Below are positions 50,191 to 59,747 of a DNA stretch of 64,000 nt, piece by piece. The translations under genes were made by a program, and so were the position numbers. A model generated the notes under the pieces. The model did not search any database, was not told the origin of the DNA, and worked only from the letters and a program-made list of their open reading frames with translations. Source of the DNA: Cyphellophora europaea CBS 101466 (taxonomy: Eukaryota; Ascomycota; Eurotiomycetes; Chaetothyriales; Cyphellophoraceae); assembly GCF_000365145.1 (NCBI RefSeq), contig NW_008481808.1, positions 3,224,001-3,288,000 of the forward strand. Direction: 5' to 3'. Positions within the stretch are counted from its first letter, which is position 1; each line of letters begins with the position of its first letter.

Positions 50191-52480
50191 GAGCATCGGC
50201 TAAGTCATGGCTCTCTGCACACTGCAGGGCTTTTGCGAGAAGGGTAAAGGTTTCGGGACTGCACGAGTCCCGTAGAAGAGTATAAAGCTAGAATAAAGCC
50301 TGGCATAGGACGAGAGATCGACTGTGGAGAAATAGTCCATGGGCTGGTACAACTAAAGGTGTTACGTGGCAGGTCTCTAGAGCTCTCTTCAGCTAAGGGG
50401 TACCGAAGCTGCTCTACGCCATCCAAATTGCAGCCCAAAAAGACGACACTGTTCGAACTCAAGCAACGCCTGGTGGATTGGGCCAGTGGTCAGTCAAGCG
50501 GATCAGTGCGACTGATGCACGAACCCTTCGACGGGCCTCTCAAGGGAAAACCAATCCTCCGTAGCAACAACTTCCCGCGTAACACGATTAGATGTGTCAG
50601 GCTAACAACTAATTCTACAGAGCTAAGTCTCGTAATACATCCTTTGCAGCAGATTCTAGCTTCAGATTCTCTTCTTCTTTCAACCGAACCTATGCTCTCT
50701 CGAATCTTGAAAAGGAGGTAAACTCAGACCATAGTTCCACCAATTGGGCGCACCATTTCCAACGCGAGAAAACCATGGCAAGTCTAACTCCTGCAAGTTT
50801 TATCTTCTCAGCTCAAAGATGAGATACACTTTGATCATTCTATGATCAATGTCAACAGTGTCAGGGCGTCGTCAAACCGCCTCAGCTGAATCCCCTGCCG
50901 AGAAGTACTCAGGCTGGTCTTGTTCTGCTTTATCCACCGGTCGATACTATGGTCGATGAGTCGGCACCCATGTACGGATTTCTACCTCGCCATCACTGGA
51001 CCGACCCTGCACCCACCTTGGATGCTGTGGTCACTCGAGCAGCCAGATTCATGACACGGCTGGACTCTGTTTGTTGGTTGTCTTGCCCATTCCCGGACTG
51101 ATTAGTCACGCAACTCGAATCCTGATCAACTGATCCCTGCAGGTTCAGACCTATGAGACCGGCGGTTTCAAGGCTATATTCCGCAGAGAGGAACCAGTGG
51201 CGATCTTAGCGGTCAGCGCAGGCCTTGTCATCGATTCAGCGCGGCCTGGCCGAGACACGTCCTTTCGAGCCTTATGCAGAGTTCCTGGTCATCTGTCACC
51301 AGAGTAGGCCAGGCGCCAGCATCCGGCGGCGCAGACTACTCTGCAAGGTCCATCGCCTACTTGCGCGTGGTTTGGTTTATGTCTCCGCTGGTGCAGCTGC
51401 ATGAATACGATGGGCAAGGCGCGCGACGTCGAGGAGTTCCCGGAAACCTGAGATAACTGTCTTGGCACGTCATTGGCTTAGGCTTCAAGAGTCCCCACAT
51501 AATGAGGCTCTGCTGGGAACCCCGCACCTGAATCGAGAACTTGAAGGGTGCCTACTCATGCAACATTGCCCAGGGTGGTACAGTTAGCGTGGGACTATGT
51601 AAGCTTACGTATCGGTTTGTAGCTGACAATACTTACGGCTAGACTGCAAGCAATACCGTAGCCGTACTCGTAATATACAAGTCCACCGAACACCAGCCTT
51701 GTCTCTCCTTTCTGCTCGATCCCCCGGTCCTGATAGGAAGACGGGATCATTTTTGTGAACGATGTGAGCTGCTAAAATAGACTGAGATGAAAAAGACACT
51801 CAGTATGCTGGGAGGCACCTGTCAGACGCAAGCTCTGTCAAATAAGATGCAGCATAAAGATCGATTATGTGTGCGAGGCTGGTTGTTGAGTAGCCAGGTC
51901 TGTTCACCACCTACCACTTCTCTTGGTCGACATTGTCATTTCATCTGCACCTCTGTCGAGTGCCAAACTTGGTCCGGCCGTGTTTGCTCGTTTCACGGAA
52001 GACAGAAGGACCAAGGTGATCCGTCGCTTGCCTCTTGAAGCTCGCAGCGACATGATGCCCAATGACTCTGGTGCGGTGTGGTGTGATATCAGACCAGAAT
52101 GATCCAGGATAGAGTGACGCTATTGGAGTCCAGGCCGTACGTGTAGCCATCCCCTCACACGAACAGATTTCAGACGGCTCGTAACCGACGGCTCGTACCA
52201 GGGTCTAGAATTTGTAGGATCGGCTGATCATGCGTATCCGCGCGCGACGGACAAGGGAAAAGGACCCTGGTGCGCCGGTCAGTGTGTTGCGGTCCGCAGG
52301 AATGGTCTATGCCTGCTGGCGGATGTTCACTCTACCGACCCTCGGCTGCCAATGCGTCTCAGACAGTCCGCCCCGTCTGCAAGACTTTGCCTGCCAGAGT
52401 GCAATACTCGAGGTAGAGTGGGACGACAGCGTTGGACTCTCTAACACCTTGAGAACTCTGGAACTTCACCCTGCTCAACG
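50191..52480. other. longest gap, no recognised gene
   Basis: About 2.3 kb with no frame that shows a domain, no inverted repeats at its edges and no RNA I recognise. The frame at 50359-50721 is the longest and looks random. Confidence 0.45.
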
Positions 52481-53777
52481 ATGGCAACGGCGTCACTCCA
52501 ATTCCTGGCCGACCTGCCGACATATCGCACCGAGAAGCCTTACAAGCTCTTAAACTTTGCGGAAATCGCCGAGGAATCGACAACTAACTGCCAGTACGTG
52601 GAGCGTAGCAAAGTGCCGCTCATCAATGGCCGCGGCCGAGAGCATGAGTTCAGCGTCGACACTTGTGGGTGGCAGTTCATCAAACATACCTTTCACTCAG
52701 CGCCCAGCCTCGCGCAATTCGAAGATCCCAAGCTAGGCGCAGACGTGGTGAAAGACTATCTCTCCGAGGCAATTCAGCTCGTCAAGACAACCCTGAATGC
52801 AGACCGAGTCTTCTGCTTCGACTGGAGGGTCTGTTTCCCCTGACAAGCGCTATTAAAACAAACGACTCGACCAGACGGCTGACATGGCCTCCGCAGATCC
52901 GAAGCAATATTCCAGCAGAGCAGAGCCCGGACGTGCCGCTTGAAGACCTGGAGAATGCCCGCTCGTACACGCGCACGCCGGCACGAGCGGTCCACTGCGG
53001 TACGTCAGGAAACGAGACAAGAGTCCTCACCCTCACCGGCAACTGACCACCACACGCACAGATTACACGTACGCAAGCGGTCTCGAACGCGTGCAGACTC
53101 ATTTGTCTGATGATGAAGCCATCGAGGTTGAAAAAGGAAAATGGCGGGTTCGTATCATGAAGTAAGCCCCCCCCCCCCCCCCCCCTCTACTTGCAGACGC
53201 TTTTTTGTCAGCGAACAAACACATGCACATACACGAATTACTGCTCGTGCTCTCTCATGGTCCGCTGAAGAGAGACGCCAAAAAAGCTGACGGTCCCCAC
53301 ACACAAAAAAGTCTCTGGCGTCCGCTCCGCCCGGTCCACAATGCGCCATTGGTGGTGTGCGACCGCCGGGCCATCTCCCTTGAAGACTACGTGGCCGTTG
53401 ACGACGTTATGCCCGACCGCGTCGAGGAGGAGGTGATCCTCAAGGAGAGTGCCGGGGGCGACTGGTACTGGTTGGAGGAGCAGCAGCCGGATGAGTCGAT
53501 CCTGTTTGTGCTGTGGGATTCGGACACGAGCGGGCTGGGGTCTTGTGAGTTTCCCCATCCACACTTTCTTGCAAGGGATATCCTTTCGCCATGGGACCTA
53601 TTTCGGGAAAGTCTGCTGTGCTCAGAAAACTGATAGTTGCTGTTGATGGAACCAGATTACACGCCGCATACATCGGCTGTGTTGGAGAACGACAGTGGCG
53701 CAGGTGTCACGGCACCGAGAGAGAGCGTGGAGGTGAGGCTTGTTATCATGCACGAGGCCAAAGAAGAGGGTGCTTGA
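52481..53777 (+). CDS. AsaB/CmcJ-like hydroxylase or desaturase
   Basis: Five exons: 52481-52828, 52897-52999, 53062-53161, 53312-53544 and 53656-53777, giving 301 aa. The family pattern is clear: an N-terminal EKPYKLLNF and GWQFIKHTFHSAP region, VVKDYLSEAIQLVKTTLNAD, then HCDYTYASGLERVQTHLSDD with the His-x-Asp of the metal site. After it follow NLWRPLRPVHNAPLVVCDRR, GDWYWLEEQQPDESILFVLW and a C-terminal PHTSAVLEND ending RESVEVRLVIMHE. Related enzymes include AsaB of aspergillic acid synthesis and gibberellin desaturase; they are iron/2-oxoglutarate type by homology. Exons 3-5 are short and join only with care. A run of 19 C follows the third donor. Confidence 0.87.
53167..53185. repeat. 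poly-C run in the third intron of the AsaB-like gene
   Basis: Nineteen C in a row, starting 5 nt after the GTAAG donor. Homopolymers of this size are unstable and are hard to sequence correctly, so length may vary between strains or reads. Confidence 0.93.
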
Positions 53778-53887
53778 GATTGGGGAATGGAAAGTGGAAT
53801 TGTAATTGTAGGCCACGATGTCAAATACAGACTGGAATTGCTGCTACCGAATGAATACATAACCACATCGCAGTGAGCAATGAATAA

Positions 53888-54196
53888 TTAACGCGTCCCG
53901 AAGAGTTCCCCCTTCCCTGTGTTCATTACCGGTTTCGAGAACCACTCGTAGTCCGCTTTGCTCGTCAGCTTCGCGGCGATGATGGAGGGAATGATCATGT
54001 AGGATTCCACGAACCAGAGAGAAGGCAAGCCGGCACGATGCAAGCCGGTCCGCGCTCACTTCTTCGCGTCGATTCCGAGGCGGAGACGGATATCGGCCGT
54101 GGTAGGGGCCTTGGGTTGCTCATTGGTGGCGGGCTTTGCAACGTTGGCCTCAGCAAGGATAGCCTTCCATGGCTGCTTGAGTGGCTGACGCTCCAT
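53888..54196 (-). pseudogene. small protein gene split by an in-frame TGA
   Basis: From ATG 54196 the frame codes 46 residues (MERQPLKQPWKAILAEANVA, then a Pro/Thr linker and IRLRLGIDAKK) to TGA at 54056-54058. The same frame continues for 55 more codons to TAA 53888-53890, reading ARTGLHRAGLPSLWFVESYM, then IIPSIIAAKLTSKADYEWFS and KPVMNTGKGELFGTR. The downstream part has a membrane-helix-like stretch and coding character throughout, so one protein of about 102 residues was probably intended, with Trp the simplest original codon. A donor GTGAGC sits exactly on the stop, and a 99-nt intron to GACGAG would keep frame but would drop the whole hydrophobic block and has no spaced branch site. The family is unknown. 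Confidence 0.5.
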
Positions 54197-54768
54197 GTTT
54201 GGTTATGTCAAAGTCGATTGGATCAAGTAGAATTGTCTGAGAGAGTTGGACGTCCAAAGTTGACGGGGAGATTCAGGGTGAGGCTGACTTTGCCTTGGGG
54301 TAGAGAGGAGCGGTGGACAGCAAACAGAGTCTGCCTTGTCTTTTGTATTTGCTGTGGACGTTGTGTAACGCGACGCTCGTCTGCATTTGTCTCCATGCAT
54401 ACCTGCAGTCTCGCCATCAGCTGATGTCTCGACTGCAGCCCTGCAGGATTGCCGTGCAGGATCGCCCAGCAGGCTCATGGATGCAGGTGAATTGCTTCTA
54501 GCTAGGCCGCTCCTTAGCGTGGGGCCCAACTGTAATAACGTATGAGTACCAATACGAGCTGTCATACCGTATGACCGCAATACCCATCGACTCTGGCTGG
54601 TCTGACGAAAAGATCGAGGCCATGCCTCAGGCGGTGAGATGGGTGAAGCGGGTGCCTGCATTGCGCCCCCTGTTTACACCCAAGCGTTGGGCGGTCAAGA
54701 CAGCGTCGGTGCCGTTCACTCGGACAGTCGTCTCCATGTAAACGGCAAACAGTGGGTGCCCCTCAAAT
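54197..54768. other. divergent promoter region
   Basis: About 570 bp between the split small gene (-) and the M20 peptidase (+). No gene recognised. Confidence 0.5.
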
Positions 54769-56274
54769 ATGCCGCCTCTGCGACGCAACGCTCAGTTTAC
54801 TTCTCCAGTCATGCGCATTGGATTTTCGATCATTCCTTGGTTTCTTTCGATCCTTGGCCTCATTTTCGCAGGCGACCTCACTCGCAAGGCGTTGTCTCCA
54901 AGCGACGACGTTGTGCGCCAGATTAGACTTCCGATGTCGTCGAGCGAGACGCACTTCGTTGAGAGCGCTCGCGCAATCATCAAAGTTGTTGAAAACAACT
55001 TGCCCGATTTCGAACCCTTTGAGAGCACGTACAAAAAGATCCACCAGAACCCGGAGTTGTCCCGCCAAGAGAATGGCACGTCGCGCTATCCCGCTCAGCA
55101 CCTGGCCGCTCAAGGCTTCGAGGTTATCGAGAAACTCGGCGGTCATGGCGTTGTAGGCGTGCTCCACAATGGTCCTGGGCCGACAGTCTTGCTGCGCGCC
55201 GACATGGATGCGCTTCCGCTCGAGGAGAAGACGGGGCTGCCATACGCGAGCACAAAGCGTGAGCGGTGGGACGATGGTAAGGAATATCCCGTGATGCACG
55301 CTTGCGGGCACGACATGCACGTTGCAGTCTTGTTGGCAACAGCATCTACGCTCAAATCCGCTGCAAAGAGCTGGAATGGCACGTTGATCTGCCTCTTTCA
55401 GCCCAGTGAAGAGGCCGGCGGCGGCGCCATGGCCATGATCAAAGATGGCTTGTATGACAAGGTGCCTCGTCCAGACGTCGTGCTCGGACAGCACGTCGTG
55501 CCTACCAAAGCGGGATCGGTCCAGGTAAAGAAGGGCGCTGTTCTTGCTGGTAATGATTCCTACAACATAAGGATTTATGGGAAAGGCGGACACGGTGCCA
55601 AGCCGCATCTGGCTGTCAATCCTATCTTCATTGCGGCTCACATTATCAGCAGGCTGCCAGAAATTGTAGCTACGAAGGTTCCCCCCGAGGAATTTGCCAT
55701 ACTGAATATCGGAAGCATACATGCCGGCCATGCCGAGAACGTCATTCCAGACCATGTAGACATGAAGCTCACCATGAGGCACTCGGTGCCTAAGTGGCGT
55801 GACGTTCTGCGACAGGAGCTACACAGAGTCATCCAGGCTGAATGTGATGCTGCAGGCTCCCCGCGAAAACCCGACATCACCCGCTACGATTCGTCTCCAC
55901 CAACAGTCAACGACGATGAGACGGCAGGGAAAATTTACGACACTTTCAGGGAGCACTTCAAACATGACGCCTGGGAGATGCGATTCGATACTGGTAGCGA
56001 AGACTTCTCCGACCTAGCGACCGTCCATGGCATACCGTATGCGTATTGGAATTTTGGCGGTGTGCCGGTGGACCAGTGGGACGACGCTGTAAGGAAGGGC
56101 ACAGTCGATGAAATCCCCGAGAACCACTCGCCGCTGTATGCGCCAGCGATACAACCCACGCTTCGGTCGGGAACTGAAGCGTTTGCGCTAGCAGCATTGA
56201 CGTTTCTCGATACCAAGTCCTTGGAAAGAAGTCTGACGCACTCGACTGATGCAGGGGCAAAGGCAAAGATCTAG
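54769..56274 (+). CDS. M20-family metallopeptidase / amidohydrolase
   Basis: A single exon of 501 aa. An N-terminal membrane segment (SIIPWFLSILGLIFAGDL) anchors the protein or acts as a signal; ATG 54811 is an alternative start. The metal-site motifs are RADMDALPLEEKTGLP (first Asp and catalytic-type Asp), MHACGHDMHVAVLL (His ligand), QPSEEAGGGA (Glu pair), GQHVVPTKAGSV and a C-terminal GSEDFSDLA. The dimer-type lid domain is at GKGGHGAKPHLAVNPIFIAA. These match the amidohydrolase branch (hippurate hydrolase, IAA-amino acid hydrolase), which splits N-acyl amino acids with two zinc or manganese ions. The natural acyl amino acid is not known. Confidence 0.91.
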   Translation: MPPLRRNAQFTSPVMRIGFSIIPWFLSILGLIFAGDLTRKALSPSDDVVRQIRLPMSSSETHFVESARAIIKVVENNLPDFEPFESTYKKIHQNPELSRQENGTSRYPAQHLAAQGFEVIEKLGGHGVVGVLHNGPGPTVLLRADMDALPLEEKTGLPYASTKRERWDDGKEYPVMHACGHDMHVAVLLATASTLKSAAKSWNGTLICLFQPSEEAGGGAMAMIKDGLYDKVPRPDVVLGQHVVPTKAGSVQVKKGAVLAGNDSYNIRIYGKGGHGAKPHLAVNPIFIAAHIISRLPEIVATKVPPEEFAILNIGSIHAGHAENVIPDHVDMKLTMRHSVPKWRDVLRQELHRVIQAECDAAGSPRKPDITRYDSSPPTVNDDETAGKIYDTFREHFKHDAWEMRFDTGSEDFSDLATVHGIPYAYWNFGGVPVDQWDDAVRKGTVDEIPENHSPLYAPAIQPTLRSGTEAFALAALTFLDTKSLERSLTHSTDAGAKAKI

Positions 56275-56298
56275 CAGGCCCCGAAGATACCCTGATGT

Positions 56299-58148
56299 TC
56301 ATGCCCCGGTTTGGCGTGAGCTTCTCCTTGTTGCCGAAGTATTTGGCGCAGGCGCAGGCGCATCCCATGTCTGGGGCATATTCAATGACACTGATCCATT
56401 ATGTTCTGCCTGTTCTGCTGCAGTCGTCTGTTGCCGTTGGTCATGTCGTAGGAGGGGAGTCAGTCCGTCCCAGAATAGTAGGATCAGAGCAACTGCCAGG
56501 ATTGGAATCAGTATAACTGGGAACCACCAAATGCCACGTTCTCCTTGGCCAAACTCCTTGAAGTTCATCCCGCAGACCCCAGTAGCCAGCTGTAGGGGCA
56601 GGAAGAAAAAGGCTAGCAGGGTCAGCTTGCTGACCTTCTTCTGTTGACTCATGCTCTTCTTCGATTCTTCGAGCAAAGCTGCGTTGGCGATCATATTCGC
56701 ACCCTCAGTGCATTGTGCTGTAAGGGATTCACAACGTCGATGTAGGTAGTCCCAGTCGGTGAGCAAAGTCTTACATGTTTCAAGCGCGAGGTCTGCTCTG
56801 GGCCATTTCGGATCGCCTCTTCCCTCTATACAAGATTTTACCTCAGCGATATTCTGTTGTCGGTCTTTGACCATTTCCCGTAGGTAATCGAGTTCTTTGA
56901 GAGCACTTTCCATGTCTTCGCGAAAGGATTTGGTCGTCTTCGTGATCTGAGCCTGGAGTAGGTTCATCAACTGGCAGTTTGCGTGGGCCGCGAAACTGAA
57001 CAGCTCGCTCAGTGCATATATCGTATCGAGCGGTACCGCTTTCGGATCGAGGGTCGCTCCGTAATGGTAAGCTAGATTGGCAAAGCTTTGAGTCGAGGGT
57101 TCGCGAAAGGTGCCGCCTGATTCTGGAGCGTCCTCGAATGTCTGAAGGGCAATTTTGTATCTGTGCTGGAAGATAGGGGCACATTCTAGATCTCCCGATC
57201 CGCACCTTGTCAAAGTCCTAGTCGCGTTCAGGGAGTCTAGGTGTAGACCGGCATCCATCCACACGATGACTGTGCGGTGATTAGTCGCTTCTCATAGATA
57301 TGGTTCTGAAGATTGAGGACTAACCGCGGACATCATCATCTTGCTTTACGGCGCAGATGGTCATTGCTTGTTCCAATGTAAAGGTCGTCTCGTTCTGGAA
57401 CGACAGGCCTCGAACGATTGAAGTTCCAATCCCTCCGTGACGGTCTACTTCACGTTGATATTTGCGGACGGCAAGGTCCTCTCCCTGTCTGGCATGCTGT
57501 AGTTCGATTTGAGGCAACGCAGTGCGGCGTCGGAATATCGTGGAAACGCGAATAGTCACCATTCTTCGGGAAACCGAAGGGACGGACGGCAGGTCGTGAT
57601 AGTCGATAGACGGGGTGAACTCGAGATGGCGACGGAAAAACTCTGGGTCCAGGCGATAGTGGTTCCCAAGAGCATTGAGCCAGGCACGCGATGCTAGACC
57701 CCGCATAAAGATGACCTTACTGATGTTCTTCTCGGAAGGAGCTTGTTCGAAACGGTGCACATCGTTGGCTGTGTAAGTCCGAGTAGAACGCTCGCCGCGT
57801 TCCCTCGCAAAAGTGCGGATCACAAGAAAGTCATGTGAATCTGTTCTTCCTTGAGTCGGAGACACAGGCTGCGGCTCACGCTCAAGAAACTTTGCAAGAG
57901 CGCGATAGTTCAGGCCTGTGTGATAATGACGAAGCCTGCTTCTCTTCGAATGCTGCAGAATCAGGCTCCCGTATTTCTCGCTTGTTCTCACTGCTCAAAA
58001 AGACGCCCATTAGCACGATCTGAATCATGTAAATTAGGTGAGGTGTCGGTGATTGTGACGTACCAGGCTCATGAGCACGATCATCCCTTTGATCACCTCC
58101 ATTTGAATCGGTCTGAGCGTCGGTCGGATCAGCCGGTGCTGAAGCCAT
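56299..58148 (-). CDS. CorA-like membrane protein
   Basis: Three exons, 58064-58148, 57325-57990 and 56299-57269, give 573 aa. The C-terminal domain has a long helix (TKSFREDMESALKELDYLRE, then VKDRQQNIAEVKSCIEG) and the two membrane spans of CorA: KLTLLAFFFLPLQLATGVCG, which ends in the GMN signature (residues 484-486), and IWWFPVILIPILAVALILLF. The N-terminal 250 residues lack a known domain, as usual for the fungal CorA-like group that is often found near HET or NLR genes. True CorA proteins move magnesium; in this fungal group transport is not shown. Donors GTACGT and GTTAGT and the joined frame support the model. Stops of the M20 peptidase (+) and this gene (-) lie 24 bp apart. Confidence 0.83.
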
Positions 58149-58667
58149 GAGGGGTCTCCGGGATTGTCTGTCAAGCAGGTTCTCCGAACAGGAACAACGT
58201 ATTCAAAGAAACTGATGGGTACCCATGATCGAGGGCCTGTTATCAAGTGTCCAGGAGAAACTTTTTACGAGCACACTCAGCCCTCTCGATGGCGAAGGGT
58301 GGCAAAAGTGGCCATGTCAGGCTGAGTCGCGATGTGAAGGCAACTGCTAGTTTCTCTCAACCGACTCATTGCGCCTGGTCTTAGCGAGGAATTCGAGTGC
58401 TGATGTGCCGGAGGCTAGTATTCTCAGTGAGGGCGGAAATTAGAGGCTCGTCCCAAGCACCGTTCTGTTACATAACGGTACGGTACCAAACAGTGCAGCT
58501 GCAGGCGCGCTGGCATGGCAGCCGGAAAATGCGGGGCACTCTTCGTTGCGGGTCTTATATCAATCAGGCTGAAGTAGACTCTACTTGGGATCTCTACCAT
58601 ATTCACTTTTGACCTATCTCACATTGTTCTGTGTATCTGCAACCGACCGTGAGACTCATTGGCCAAC
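58149..58667. other. divergent promoter between CorA-like and SDR genes
   Basis: Only 519 bp separate the two starts, so the promoters may be shared or co-regulated. A palindromic-looking ACGGTACGGTACCAA lies near 58475. No gene seen. Confidence 0.5.
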
Positions 58668-59621
58668 ATGCCTCTCCCCGGAAGCAGAGTATTGGTTGTT
58701 GGTAAGTCGCACGATCTCCAGACCACTCCTCGCCATGCTGATGGATGTCTAGGCGCCAACAGAGGCATTGGCTTGCAGTTTGTGAAGTCGTATTTGGCTC
58801 TCAACTGTGAAGTGACCGGGACCATTCGTCCGGACAGCATGAGTGATGCGAGCGCGGACGATGTACGTTGCCGCCAATCTGTCATTCTCATGTTCTGACT
58901 GGTTGTGCAGCTGAAGCAGACAGGCGCAAAGATCTTGGCGCTTGACTTCGTTGACGAGAAGACAATCATACAAGCGGCCAAAGATTACGGAGACGAACGA
59001 TTGGACATCCTCGTCAACAATGGAGGTCTGTGGCCATGAGACCAATGTACGCTTTTGCTAATCGCAGCCAGGTGTACACGTCTATCCCGAGTCATGGCTG
59101 GAACACTCGCAACAGTCATTGATGGAGCGCTTTCAAATCATGGCAGTGGTATAGTTCCCAATCATCGGTGGCCCATCCAACTTCAACTCACCGTTTGCAG
59201 GGCCCTTACCTTACTTCCAAACACTTTCTGCCCAACCTGCTCAAAAGTGATGCCGGCAAGATCGTGAACATCTCTTCTGACTTTGGCTCAATCGGCGGTA
59301 CGCTCTACGATCCTCTGGCAGGATCCAAAGATTGACTTGACTTTACTAGATAATGACGAGGGTGAATGTATCGCCTATCGCGTAGCCAAAGCTGGGTTGA
59401 ACCAAGTGACGATGACGATCGCCCAGGAGCTCAAAGCGAAAGGGCACAAGATCTCGACCATGAGCGTCAACCCAGGCTGGGTACCAACTCGTATGACCAA
59501 GGGAAAGGGCAACACCAAAATTGAAGATTCAGTGGGCGGCATGATCAAGTTGGCGGATGAGATGACGCTGGAGAATACCGGACAATTCCGCAAGTGGAAC
59601 GGCAAGACTCTACCATTCTGA
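58668..59621 (+). CDS. short-chain dehydrogenase/reductase
   Basis: Six exons: 58668-58701, 58753-58862, 58911-59025, 59072-59148, 59201-59297 and 59350-59621, giving 234 aa. The motifs are VLVVGANRGIGLQFV (NAD(P)-binding), ILVNNGGVHVYPES, IVNISSDFGS (catalytic Ser) and IAYRVAKAGLNQV (Tyr and Lys), then VNPGWVPTRM. The first G of the GxxxGxG motif has Val-Val-Gly-Ala in place of Thr-Gly-Ala, as in the C-factor-like group. By family these reduce small carbonyl compounds; in bacteria the related C-factor affects signalling. Introns are 47-52 nt and all are GT-AG. The gene is head-to-head with the CorA-like gene and convergent with the NLR. Confidence 0.88.
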
Positions 59622-59747
59622 CTTTGCAGTGATGACCAGACTGGTAAGTCTGGTCCGCCGGTATAAACGAAGTGCTGCCAACTTGAGGTTCTACTAGCTT
59701 GAAGGAGATATCGCCGAATCCTATATATGGCTGGCTAGCCTCGCAAA

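Noticed and set aside
50359..50721. Plus-strand frame of 120 codons in the longest gap
   Set aside because: Composition looks random and no domain or splice partner is seen.
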